Positions 25,597-34,263 of a DNA stretch of 64,000 bases are shown piece by piece (the first letter of the stretch is position 1; each line of letters starts with the position of its first letter). Made by a program: the position numbers and the translations under genes. Source of the DNA: Streptococcus oralis (lineage in GTDB: Bacteria; Bacillota; Bacilli; Lactobacillales; Streptococcaceae); the NCBI RefSeq assembly GCF_023611505.1, contig NZ_CP097843.1, positions 1,798,001 through 1,862,000 of the forward strand, in the 5' to 3' direction. Below the pieces are notes generated by a model, which was not told the DNA's origin, made no database searches, and worked only from the letters and a program-made list of their open reading frames with translations.

Positions 25597-25625
25597 ATTA
25601 TACTATTTTTAGTTTCAAATTTCAA
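25597..25625 (-). promoter_or_regulatory. Sigma-A promoter upstream of the small peptide gene
   Basis: Minus strand TTGAAA (25625-25620), 17-bp spacer, TATAAT (25602-25597). It lies just after the relaxase stop codon, so it starts a new transcript. Confidence 0.8.
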
Positions 25626-25643
25626 TAAAAATTAGTCTCAAAA

Positions 25644-27281
25644 TTAAATTTCATCCATACTTGTTTCATAATGACTTTTAACATCTTGACGTCTTACTTC
25701 AGCGTTACGTTCTAATTTTTCATACTGAGTAAAGTCTTTGACGATACTGTCAAATTTTTCCTTCAGGGCTTTTCGCTCGATGGAGACCTCGACCACCTGC
25801 TTTTCAATTTCTTTTGGATTGACTGAAGGTGAAATATTCAATTCTTCCAAAATTTGATAAGCTACTTTGGCATCAATCGGATTCTCTGCGTGAATATCTT
25901 CAAGCGCTGAAGCAATTTTATTTAGTCGCTCGATTTTCTCATCCAATCTATCAAGTGACTCTTGTGTTTCTTCAATCTGTCCCAGGAAGCGGTCATGTAA
26001 CTCATGGAATTGGTCTGAATCGGATACCCCGTGACTAACCAGGTAATTATATTCTTTGACCAACAAATCCAACTTAGAAATGTTAGGGTTCTTGGTTAAG
26101 ATATATTCTCCGCTTTCGTAGGCAAGTTGATTGATAAGCGTTGACCCTTTCATGAATTTATTGCTTGCTGAATTGTCAGGATTGATGAAATAGAAAAAAT
26201 CTGACTTCTTGATAAAAATATCAAAACTGCCGTCCTCTTGTTTATCAACAAGACGACTAGGAATTTTGACCGTACCTTGGTTGGCAATACCGTATTGCAT
26301 TTGAAGATAGATACCTGTGTCCGTTTCATGCTCGACCTGCCACGGTTCAATTTTTACCCGTATTTCAAAATCTTCTGCCTTTTCAGCTTGTAAGGTGTCA
26401 TACTCACTCTTGATACTTTCTAACGGATAGACGATTTCATTTTTAGCCAGGCGCTCCTTAATTTGCTCTAAGGAATACCTCCCCTTTTTTGATAAAGTGC
26501 TGTCACGGGTATTTCTTTTTTGGTCTTTGTCAAGCAATTTATACTTGGCATATTTCCCCGAAAAGTCAACAGCAAGATTTAACGCCTTTGCCTTTTCTTG
26601 AAAATCTGAAAGGTTGGTTGAATGCTTCAGGAGAAACTCAAGCCGTGATTTAATTTCTAACTTAAAAACATTTTCTTTTTGGTAAGCTGAATATTCTTTG
26701 TGTCCGAATTGATTTTGACGAACAAGAATTTTTGCACCTTCCAGGTCTGCATACTTGTCAGAAATTTGTTCAAGGGCTTTCTTTGTTCCTTTTTGCCATC
26801 TGAATTTATTGAGTGTGACCGAGTTAGTGGAATTGATATAAATGTGATTGTGTAGATGTCCCTTATCCATGTGAGTTGCAATGACAAATTGATGACTGCC
26901 ACCTGTCAATTCAAGAGCTGTCTTCCGTCCTATCTCATGTACTTGCTCAGGTGTCAAATTGTCTTCAGGGGAAAAGGACTGAATGATATGGTGTGCCAAA
27001 ACATCATTTTTGACCAACTCTTCATTATTGATTGGTCTTCCTTTTTCCAAATTGGCAAGTTGCTTCAACATCATAAATTCTGAATAAGCAGACTCAACAT
27101 CAATCACCAAATTTCCCGAAACTAGCTGAGAGACTATCTGACCATCTACAATCTTTACAGGAAAGTTCAAATCAGAATCAATCAATTCTGTTCCAATAGT
27201 CTTAGCACCATCTTCAATATACTTGATACCATCAGCTAACTTGTTGACCGATTTTATCTGCTTAACTTTTGTAACAACCAA
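25644..27281 (-). CDS. MOBP-type relaxase
   Basis: 545-residue relaxase/mobilisation nuclease that nicks oriT and pilots the transferred strand. The N-terminal GIKYIEDGAKT carries the expected catalytic Tyr. THMDKGHLHNHIYINS near residue 140 is the metal-binding three-His motif (HxDxxHxHNH) of the MOBP superfamily. The C-terminal half is rich in predicted coiled coil (EIEKQVVEVSIERKALKEKF). It starts six bases after mobC. The oriT-like region lies upstream of mobC. Confidence 0.92.
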   Translation of the reverse strand: MVVTKVKQIKSVNKLADGIKYIEDGAKTIGTELIDSDLNFPVKIVDGQIVSQLVSGNLVIDVESAYSEFMMLKQLANLEKGRPINNEELVKNDVLAHHIIQSFSPEDNLTPEQVHEIGRKTALELTGGSHQFVIATHMDKGHLHNHIYINSTNSVTLNKFRWQKGTKKALEQISDKYADLEGAKILVRQNQFGHKEYSAYQKENVFKLEIKSRLEFLLKHSTNLSDFQEKAKALNLAVDFSGKYAKYKLLDKDQKRNTRDSTLSKKGRYSLEQIKERLAKNEIVYPLESIKSEYDTLQAEKAEDFEIRVKIEPWQVEHETDTGIYLQMQYGIANQGTVKIPSRLVDKQEDGSFDIFIKKSDFFYFINPDNSASNKFMKGSTLINQLAYESGEYILTKNPNISKLDLLVKEYNYLVSHGVSDSDQFHELHDRFLGQIEETQESLDRLDEKIERLNKIASALEDIHAENPIDAKVAYQILEELNISPSVNPKEIEKQVVEVSIERKALKEKFDSIVKDFTQYEKLERNAEVRRQDVKSHYETSMDEI

Positions 27282-27287
27282 GTCAAT

Positions 27288-27659
27288 TTACTCCCTTCTG
27301 TCTCTCATCATTTTTTCAATCATAGCCACTTCTTTATCAAAATTGTCATCCATCAACCGCTTAACTTCTGCAAGTGAATCCTGTAAATTTTGAAAGTTTT
27401 CAAGTGTAATTTCTTCATTTGTATTGACGTACTTTGCAAGCTGATTGATATTTGTACCAATACGATTTATCTCCGTTCTTAATTTTATAAGCTCCGAATA
27501 ATCAACGGTTACGACCTCACCTGTCAAAAGCATATAACGTGCATAGGTATTGAAATTTTTAAATCCGTGAAGTTCCATCCGTTCTTTAATCAATTCATTT
27601 TCTCTTGGGGTAACTCTCATTTTTCGCTGAATTTCACGATACCGTTTTTCTTCTGTCAT
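27288..27659 (-). CDS. mobC: MobC-family relaxosome accessory protein
   Basis: 123-residue protein with an N-terminal RHH-like stretch (RVTPRENELIKERMELHGFK) and the MobC block LRTEINRIGTNINQLAKYVN. MobC-type proteins bind oriT and help the relaxase melt the nick region. Directly upstream of the relaxase gene and downstream of inverted repeats resembling oriT. Confidence 0.87.
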   Translation of the reverse strand: MTEEKRYREIQRKMRVTPRENELIKERMELHGFKNFNTYARYMLLTGEVVTVDYSELIKLRTEINRIGTNINQLAKYVNTNEEITLENFQNLQDSLAEVKRLMDDNFDKEVAMIEKMMRDRRE

Positions 27660-27724
27660 TGATTCTTACCTCATTCATTTTTCTTGACATCTTTGCTGTA
27701 GCCCTCTATACTTTTCAAACTGGC

Positions 27725-27845
27725 AAGCATAGCAATTGGGTACCCAATTGCGAAATTTAAAAGATTTTTCCAACCCCAAATACTGGCAATTCTGCCAATT
27801 CGGGGTCGGGAAATCTTTCAAAGTTTTGGGGAAAAGCCCCAAGCC
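27725..27845. other. Candidate origin of transfer (oriT)
   Basis: A gene-free stretch before mobC with dense dyad symmetry: the perfect palindrome GCAATTGGGTACCCAATTGC (27732-27751); imperfect 17-18-bp arms AAAGATTTTTCCAACCCC (27760-27777) and GGGGTCGGGAAATCTTT (27802-27818) enclosing GGCAATTCTGCC; and TTGGGGAAAAGCCCCAA (27826-27842). Position and structure fit an oriT for the neighbouring MobC/relaxase. The nick site cannot be named. Confidence 0.68.
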
Positions 27846-27865
27846 CCTTAGTCGTCTTTCAGACC

Positions 27866-28126
27866 TTAGTTGACTTCAACTTGTTGAAGCAACTCCTCTT
27901 TTAAGGACTGGTAGTCTTCATCAGAAAGAGAGTCAAGATAGGAAATTGTTTCTTGATATTCTTCAGCTAGGTCAGAGTCAATGCTTTTGAGTTCGTCTGC
28001 ATCTTCATCTAAAAGGGCGATGGCTTTTCTGCGCTTGGCTTCAATAAAGTTTTCATTTCTTGTGTACGTTCCATTCTCGAAATAGAACAAGTTGAGAAGT
28101 AATGTTGTTTCAATAGTGTCATTCAT
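27866..28126 (-). CDS. Small acidic protein of unknown function
   Basis: 86-residue acidic protein (ALLDEDADELKSIDSDLAEE; ending LKEELLQQVEVN), predicted largely helical with no membrane segment. A TGGAGGAC-like ribosome binding site is weakly visible. It lies between the oriT-like region and the TOPRIM/ArdC gene in the transfer operon. I do not recognise the family. Confidence 0.6.
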   Translation of the reverse strand: MNDTIETTLLLNLFYFENGTYTRNENFIEAKRRKAIALLDEDADELKSIDSDLAEEYQETISYLDSLSDEDYQSLKEELLQQVEVN

Positions 28127-28191
28127 TTTTTAGTCCTCCGTTTGTTTTCTGCGACTCATAAAGCCTGCGGATAATTGAGCGACAAGGTCTT

Positions 28192-31100
28192 TTACAGGCT
28201 CATCTCGTTGTCGCTCTTCTGCTCTTTTTTTGGAGCATCTTTCGCCTGCTCTTTCTCTTTAGGTTCAACCTCTTTTTCTTTAGATTGGTTTTTCAAGCGA
28301 TCAATTTTTTCTTGAAAGGCATCCTTGGTCAGTTCTTTAGTTTGATACTTTTCAAGAGTTTTATCAATTCTTGAAATCAAACTATCTGCTTCTTTTTGTA
28401 CAATTTTAATTTGACCTTCTAGGTCAGATAGTCCGTCAGGGTCATCTGTCCATGTTGCCAAATAGCCAAAACTGTACTCACTTGTATCTAACCCATAATG
28501 ACTAGCTACCACAAAAGCAACTGACTCAGCTTGTAATTCTGCGGTACTTCTTTTAAGAGGAGTTTCTTGTAATTTCTCCATATTGTGTAGGTCAGAATGT
28601 GCCATTTCATGAAAGATTGTTTTTAGTGTTTGTTGCTCGGACATCCCTTGCTTAATTACAATTTCATTGTTGGTTACGGAATAAAAACCGTTAGAGCCTT
28701 TGGTGTCTTTGCTGAAAGAAAGGGGAACACCATTAGCTTCAGATACCTCTTTAGCTGACTTGTAAAGATTGCCATAATCTTCATAAGTCCCCTCAAGTTC
28801 ATAGATTGGTTTGGGTAATTCTTTTCCATTTGTCTGTGAGACATCAAAGACTGGGACAAGTTTGAAAGACATAAATGTTTGTTCATTTCCATTCTCATCT
28901 AAGAGTGGTTCATTAGTTTTAGGGTCTCGTCTTTTTAGAGTTATAGGGGCAAAAATCCGTAATGACTTTTCTCCCTTATTGACACTTCTCTCAAATTCAT
29001 CCTTCCACTTTTTGAAGGATGCCACGTGAGAAGCTTCAGGGTTTTGCATTAAAATCAACTGAATATTTCTCGGTGAGTAATTGTGAAATTTACTCATTGT
29101 GGTCAAGTATTGTTTGTAAGTGTCAGACTGAAAATAGTCTTTAACGCCATCTTTCAAAAGTTGAGAAAGCCCCTTACTGTCTTTTGCCTGAATCAGTTCA
29201 GCAATGCTTTTTTGTGGTTCAGGTGAAGGTTGATTTTGATTATTTGGATGATTGCTGTCAATCGGGTTTGACCCATAACTAACCTCTTCCTGGTCTGACT
29301 TTCCGTCACCGTCTGTGTCAGCATTAAAAGGACTTGTCCCTTGAGCTTTTTCAACTTCATCAGGAATACCATCACCATCTGAATCACGTTCAAGCTCTTC
29401 TTTTCGTGCTTCAGCTTGTTTTTTCTCTTCGTCTTCTCTGAGAATTTGCTCAATGCGATTTCTCAAATTTGGTTCATTATTGTCTGCCATAGCTAGACCT
29501 CCATTTTGTAAATTTGGTTCATCTTTAAAGGGTTCAAAATCTTTATTTTGTCGCAATATATCAAGCATTGCTTGTCCATTATCTTTAACAAATTCAGGAT
29601 TGATTGACATTGTTTTGATGCTGTCGTCTTTCTCAACAAAGACCCCTAATATCGTTTTTTCTTGATTTAAAGTATCCAGTTCAATGTTGAGCGTTCGGCT
29701 AGGCTTCAGCAATGTTGCAGGGAAGGTTGAGTTATCATCCGTCCGAAAAGCTAAAAGAATATCTTTATCGTCTGAACGAATAGCACTTGAAACATCTAAC
29801 CGCCCCATCTTCTCAACGGAAGATAAATCATCAAAGACAAAAGAATCTGACTCAAAGATTTCAGGGAGCATAGGGAGTAATTTTGCCTTATCTCTAAAGC
29901 CAATCCCAACTGTTAAATTTGCAAAATCGCCTTTTCCTGAAGCTACGTCTTCAATGAATTGCTCTGATAAATTTTCAGCCCACTCATGATAAACAGGAGC
30001 AATCCCTGTCAAGTGCATCCAATGCCTTTTTTCAAAATCCACCTGAAGCATCTGAACGTCTTCTTTATCCTGGTAAAAATACGTGACCTTACTATCAGCC
30101 AACTCATTAAGATACCAGTCAGCCGATTTTTGAAATTCTTCAGCGTAACGATTGAGATACCTCAAATCTTTATCAGTCGCATAATGATAGCCATTTCTAA
30201 GCCCAACACTTGACTCTTTTGACCTATCAATGTTAAAATATAATTGAACATTGGCAGGAAAATCAGGTTGAGTCTTTGACTCTTCAGGCTGTGGTGCTGT
30301 CCTTGAAGGTTCGCCTTCTAAATAACCGGAATTGCGATTGATTAGTTCGCCCCCAATGTTATTAAGTGGCTCTTGACTTCGGTCAAGGGCTTTTTCTTTG
30401 CTCTCCTTCAGGTAATCATTCCAGTCCATCTTGTCCTGACTTTCCAATCTCGGGGGGAGATCTGGAGTCAATCCAATTTCTTTATTGGTCAACCGCTCAA
30501 TAAAGGCGTGACCTGCTTCATCATTATCAACTGCAAGGGTAATTAAGTCCTGGTGCTTTCCATCCTTAAAAAAAGTGCTTAATTTAGCTGTTTTAGCGAG
30601 GAAGGAAGATTTTTTCTCCTGGTCAACCTCATCATCAAGTTCACCAACTTCAGACAAGAGTTCTGCCACGTGACGACTCACCGTTGATTCTTTTAAGCCA
30701 TCCATCGCAACCAGGCGGACATCTTCAAGACTATCCTTGTGAAGCTCATAATAGCTCATCAAATCAATAGGAGCTTCCGCAAAGACTAATCGTTTAGGTG
30801 TTCCAATATCAACGTGCATTCCCGTCATACCATCAGAAGCCCTCATAATCTGTTTTAAGCGCCCTCTCTCGTAAAGGTCATGATTTTCCTTAATACCTTG
30901 AAGAGAAGCGCCTATAACCTCTCCTTGGTTGTCTAAACTCTTGAAAACAATGACAGGTTCATAGTAGTCCCCTGTCTTTTTAGTTGCTTGTGATAAGACG
31001 TTTTTTTCTACGAAAAAATCGATCGTCTCATCAGACAAGCCCCTGACATCCTTCAGATATTCCCTGGCTTCTATGAACTTAGTTTCATAAGGCTCAAGGT

Positions 31101-31416
31101 AATAGCTGAAGGGTTCTTTTTCAGGAACGTTGGTCACATCGACCACGTCAAAACTACCTTCTTCCAAGAAGTGTTTTGCTTGCTTAAAAGAAAGCTTCTC
31201 CCCTGTCAATTCTTCCTGAACGACTTGAACCATTTTAATCACATCACCGCCATTGCTACGGGCAAACCAATTGAAATAGTTTTCCCTAACATTGATAGTG
31301 AAAGAGTCATGTTCTTCCCAAGTGTAAGTATAGCTTCCTGTTCGCTGTAAACTCATGCCCAGGCTTTCTGCCACTTTTAGAATTGACAGGGCTTTGAGTT
31401 CTTCAATACTCGCCAT
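28192..31416 (-). CDS. Multidomain DNA-processing protein: primase-like/TOPRIM, LtrC-like region, calcium-type repeats, ArdC and zinc-protease-like domain
   Basis: 1074 residues. The N-terminal part (1-100) resembles DUF3991/CHC2-type domains (FNWFARSNGGDVIKMVQ). Residues about 150-310 look like TOPRIM, with VFAEAPIDLMSYYEL and LAVDNDEAGHAF. After a long middle region, residues about 675-715 carry two aspartate-rich repeats (DSDGDGIPDEVE, DTDGDGKSDQEE). The C-terminal third has an ArdC-like domain (YSPRNIQLILMQNPEASHVA) and an HExxH site (TIFHEMAHSDLH). Such proteins (LtrC/PcfD-like) travel with MOBP conjugation modules. Likely roles are priming of the transferred strand and protection from host restriction. 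Overlaps the next gene by 14 bp. Confidence 0.82.
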   Translation of the reverse strand: MASIEELKALSILKVAESLGMSLQRTGSYTYTWEEHDSFTINVRENYFNWFARSNGGDVIKMVQVVQEELTGEKLSFKQAKHFLEEGSFDVVDVTNVPEKEPFSYYLEPYETKFIEAREYLKDVRGLSDETIDFFVEKNVLSQATKKTGDYYEPVIVFKSLDNQGEVIGASLQGIKENHDLYERGRLKQIMRASDGMTGMHVDIGTPKRLVFAEAPIDLMSYYELHKDSLEDVRLVAMDGLKESTVSRHVAELLSEVGELDDEVDQEKKSSFLAKTAKLSTFFKDGKHQDLITLAVDNDEAGHAFIERLTNKEIGLTPDLPPRLESQDKMDWNDYLKESKEKALDRSQEPLNNIGGELINRNSGYLEGEPSRTAPQPEESKTQPDFPANVQLYFNIDRSKESSVGLRNGYHYATDKDLRYLNRYAEEFQKSADWYLNELADSKVTYFYQDKEDVQMLQVDFEKRHWMHLTGIAPVYHEWAENLSEQFIEDVASGKGDFANLTVGIGFRDKAKLLPMLPEIFESDSFVFDDLSSVEKMGRLDVSSAIRSDDKDILLAFRTDDNSTFPATLLKPSRTLNIELDTLNQEKTILGVFVEKDDSIKTMSINPEFVKDNGQAMLDILRQNKDFEPFKDEPNLQNGGLAMADNNEPNLRNRIEQILREDEEKKQAEARKEELERDSDGDGIPDEVEKAQGTSPFNADTDGDGKSDQEEVSYGSNPIDSNHPNNQNQPSPEPQKSIAELIQAKDSKGLSQLLKDGVKDYFQSDTYKQYLTTMSKFHNYSPRNIQLILMQNPEASHVASFKKWKDEFERSVNKGEKSLRIFAPITLKRRDPKTNEPLLDENGNEQTFMSFKLVPVFDVSQTNGKELPKPIYELEGTYEDYGNLYKSAKEVSEANGVPLSFSKDTKGSNGFYSVTNNEIVIKQGMSEQQTLKTIFHEMAHSDLHNMEKLQETPLKRSTAELQAESVAFVVASHYGLDTSEYSFGYLATWTDDPDGLSDLEGQIKIVQKEADSLISRIDKTLEKYQTKELTKDAFQEKIDRLKNQSKEKEVEPKEKEQAKDAPKKEQKSDNEMSL

Positions 31417-31762
31417 CTATCCTGCTCCTTACCTCTATTTCTTCCTGAAGCAAGCTATCAATATTAGCTTTTAAGTAAATCAGCTTTTCCTTAGAAGGTT
31501 CAATCTCCTCAACTTCAAGCACTCCTCTATACCGTTTAGGGTAGCTAAAAAGCTGTGTAGAGACTGCTTGAAAATCTTCAACGTCTAACGTCTTAATCAA
31601 GATGCTGACAAAGTCATTTAAGACCTCCCCCTGGTTGCTCTTTCCAGTCACTTGATGCTCAAGTGCAAACTGTTTGAGTGCTTCCGCCATCGTTGGCATC
31701 TCAACGACTGAAAAGAGGGTATCAAAGTAACCTATCCCCCTCATATTAGTTGTTTGTGTCAT
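31403..31762 (-). CDS. Conjugation-operon protein of unknown function
   Basis: 119-residue soluble protein starting MTQTTNMRGIGYFDTLFSVV; the ATG at 31762 has a strong AAGGAGG, whereas the frame is open to 31807. The C-terminal half has charged helices (SKEKLIYLKANIDSLLQEEI). It overlaps the start of the TOPRIM/ArdC gene and follows virD4, so it is translated with them. No family recognised. Confidence 0.65.
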   Translation of the reverse strand: MTQTTNMRGIGYFDTLFSVVEMPTMAEALKQFALEHQVTGKSNQGEVLNDFVSILIKTLDVEDFQAVSTQLFSYPKRYRGVLEVEEIEPSKEKLIYLKANIDSLLQEEIEVRSRIDGEY

Positions 31763-31828
31763 GTTTTCCTCCTTTTCCTCAAAATACAAAAGAAACCTGG
31801 TAGGCAATCCTAACAGGTTTTCTTTTGG

Positions 31829-33670
31829 TTAAGCCACTTCCTCAAATGGTAATTTTACTTCTAGCACCTTTGCGCTAGTTGTTTCTATCACCCTATCATG
31901 GTTGACGTTGGCATCCCAGTCATCCATATCAGACATGGAACGGGTATAACGATACCAGTTCGTATCACTTGGACTATTCGCCAGTTCTTTAGCACGTGGA
32001 TGCTGAAGAACGTTAGTTTTCTTATCTCTGAAGACATTTTGTTTAGAGATAAAGATTAAGGCTTCATCAACCCCAATACGAGCCACCTCATCAGGTGTGA
32101 GAAGGTCACGCTGAATGGTTTGAATAGACTGACTGCTTGACCCTTGCGTTCCTCTTGTTTGCGACTGATTCTTAACATTGATAGTCTGCTTACCGCTTCG
32201 CATTGAGAAATAGTTCATTGTTTCCTTATCATTCGTCCCCAAGTAAACTAGGGTAGCACAGTTATTGAATATGGTCTCCCATTGGTCTTTATAGAGTGCC
32301 TTCAATTGACTGATGGCTTGAATGATAATATCAATTGAAATCTCACGGGAGCGAACTGAAGAAAGTGTTTCCGTGAAGTGTGGGAAACGTCCAAAGTTGG
32401 CAAACTCATCTAAGATAAGTCTGATATGTAACAAGTCTTCAGGTTTGCACGTTGGATGGTCTCCCTGAAGGATTTCATCCGCTGTCTTTGGTAGCTGCCT
32501 AAACATCATGGTAAACATAGTCGTTGCAATAAAGTTGAAAGACTTATCTGTTTCAGGAATAGCGATAAAGACGGCTGTTTTTTCAATCTGCCATTTTTCC
32601 ATTTCCATTGAGTCACGGGCGGTCAGGTTTCTAACCGCATCATGGTCAAAGACGGCAAAACGTGAAGAAGCAATAGATAATACAGACGTCATTGTTTTGC
32701 CTTCAAAGTTGCTATTAAACAATTCCCACTGTCTATTAGCATAGTTTCCTGGCAATTCTTCTTCAAGTTCTTCAAACAGTCTTTCAACCACGCTTGGAGT
32801 ATCTTCATCCTCACGCTTGATATTTCTTAAAAGGTCTGCAACCTGAGCGATATTTGGCTCATACTTCTTCAGGACTTTTCCGTCAAAGTAGAGATACCCA
32901 ATCAACGCCCTCATCAAAAGCATTTCAGCCTGATTCCAAAAATCCTCACCTGTGTTATCTGACCGTTTTGTCCCTGCGATAATCGCTTCAGCAACTCTAT
33001 CAATATCTAGCTCATCGTGCATATAGTGAAAGACGTTGAACTGATTAGAGTTGGTCAGAGTGACCAGGTCAAAGATTTTGATTTTATAGCCGTGATCTTC
33101 AAGCATTTTTCCTGTCTCACGGACAAGAAGACCTTTCGGGTCAGTGATAACAAATGAACTATTCATTTGCATCAGGTTAGGTTTCACAAAGGTGAAAGTT
33201 TTCCCGTCCGCTGGTAAACCGACTATCAGCGTGTTCTTGTTTAATTGACGGTTGAAAGGGAGGCGTTTATTGAAAAGTCCCATTCGTCCATTTTGACTGA
33301 AAATCATATCATTTTCAGGTTCTTTATCCCGAAAAGAAGCTATTTCCTTGTTCGTGGCGTACCGTGCCGACCCGTATTCCTCCCCGTAGCGGTAGCGCCC
33401 TTTGTCACCAACTCGAAAGTAAAACATCAGGACAACAAAGAGAGCTAAACCGCCACCATATAGACTAGCTTGAGTGAAGTTAAAGTCAATAAAAGACTTA
33501 CTTGTCCAATTCTCCATCATCCAATCCAAACGGGCATTATCTATAAAGGTAACTCCTTCAGTTGCAGGTGCTATGTCATAAAGCTTGACCAACCAATGCA
33601 CCGCATAGCAAAGGATAAGACCCACAATCAAATAAGGGAGAAAGCGACGTTTTTTCTGTTCTGTAACCAT
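31829..33670 (-). CDS. virD4: VirD4/TraG-type coupling protein
   Basis: 613-residue type IV coupling ATPase that brings the relaxosome to the transfer channel. Two N-terminal membrane helices (residues about 10-28 and 68-85) precede the Walker A GLPADGKTFTFVKPNL near residue 150 and the Walker B LILDEFANFGRFPHF near residue 420. The motif YGSARYATNKEIASF is typical of the TrsK/PcfC branch. Its ATG follows the upstream gene's stop directly (33671/33670). Confidence 0.93.
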   Translation of the reverse strand: MVTEQKKRRFLPYLIVGLILCYAVHWLVKLYDIAPATEGVTFIDNARLDWMMENWTSKSFIDFNFTQASLYGGGLALFVVLMFYFRVGDKGRYRYGEEYGSARYATNKEIASFRDKEPENDMIFSQNGRMGLFNKRLPFNRQLNKNTLIVGLPADGKTFTFVKPNLMQMNSSFVITDPKGLLVRETGKMLEDHGYKIKIFDLVTLTNSNQFNVFHYMHDELDIDRVAEAIIAGTKRSDNTGEDFWNQAEMLLMRALIGYLYFDGKVLKKYEPNIAQVADLLRNIKREDEDTPSVVERLFEELEEELPGNYANRQWELFNSNFEGKTMTSVLSIASSRFAVFDHDAVRNLTARDSMEMEKWQIEKTAVFIAIPETDKSFNFIATTMFTMMFRQLPKTADEILQGDHPTCKPEDLLHIRLILDEFANFGRFPHFTETLSSVRSREISIDIIIQAISQLKALYKDQWETIFNNCATLVYLGTNDKETMNYFSMRSGKQTINVKNQSQTRGTQGSSSQSIQTIQRDLLTPDEVARIGVDEALIFISKQNVFRDKKTNVLQHPRAKELANSPSDTNWYRYTRSMSDMDDWDANVNHDRVIETTSAKVLEVKLPFEEVA

Positions 33671-34210
33671 CTATAACCCCTTTTCATCTTTCGCAATAGC
33701 CTTCTTAGGCGTTGGTGTTTTAACCTTATCTTTAGTTTTGATTTCTGCGGTAACCTTTTTCTTGTAGTAAGTCAATTTCTCCTTTAAAGTCATGGTCTTT
33801 GGTGTTTTGATAAGATTTTTAGTAAGTTTTTCTGCCTTTTCAGGTTCAGTTAAATCATTGATGACCCCTTTGAAACTTGCTTCTAAGGCTTGCACGTTCT
33901 TTGCATCGATGGCAACTGTACTTGTACCGTCCTTATTATCCATAATGGAAAATCCCACATTGTAACCTTTTAAGTATTCTTCCAAACGTTCTGTGTTCAG
34001 TTCAGAGTTCAGAAACGTTTCAAAATGTTTTGTATCCTTTGTTGCCATAAACTGATTCCAGTTGGTTTTATCCGTATATGTCTTGTTTTCAAGATAGTGA
34101 TTTAGTTTGTGATACGATTCTTCAAGTGCATAATACATTGATTTTAGAAGCATTTCGCCTGTTAATTTATATATATCGGCTACTTTCATTCCTATTCTCT
34201 CCTGATCCAT
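33671..34210 (-). CDS. PcfB-like (DUF3801) conjugation protein
   Basis: 179-residue basic protein with a KKAIAKDEKGL tail. The region GYNVGFSIMDNKDGTSTVAI and the position immediately before virD4 fit PcfB/DUF3801 proteins, which help the coupling protein bind its substrate in pCF10-type systems. The ATG at 34210 has AAAGGAGG; an alternative GTG at 34237 is inside the terminator stem. Confidence 0.72.
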   Translation of the reverse strand: MDQERIGMKVADIYKLTGEMLLKSMYYALEESYHKLNHYLENKTYTDKTNWNQFMATKDTKHFETFLNSELNTERLEEYLKGYNVGFSIMDNKDGTSTVAIDAKNVQALEASFKGVINDLTEPEKAEKLTKNLIKTPKTMTLKEKLTYYKKKVTAEIKTKDKVKTPTPKKAIAKDEKGL

Positions 34211-34225
34211 TTTTATCCTCCTTTC

Positions 34226-34250
34226 TAAAAAAAGCACTCAAAAGAGTGCT
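34226..34250 (-). terminator. Terminator between the LPXTG gene and the virD4 block
   Basis: On the minus strand AGCACTC TTTT GAGTGCT followed by TTTTTTTAG. It lies just after the surface-protein gene. Confidence 0.82.
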
Positions 34251-34263
34251 TTTATCGTATTCC

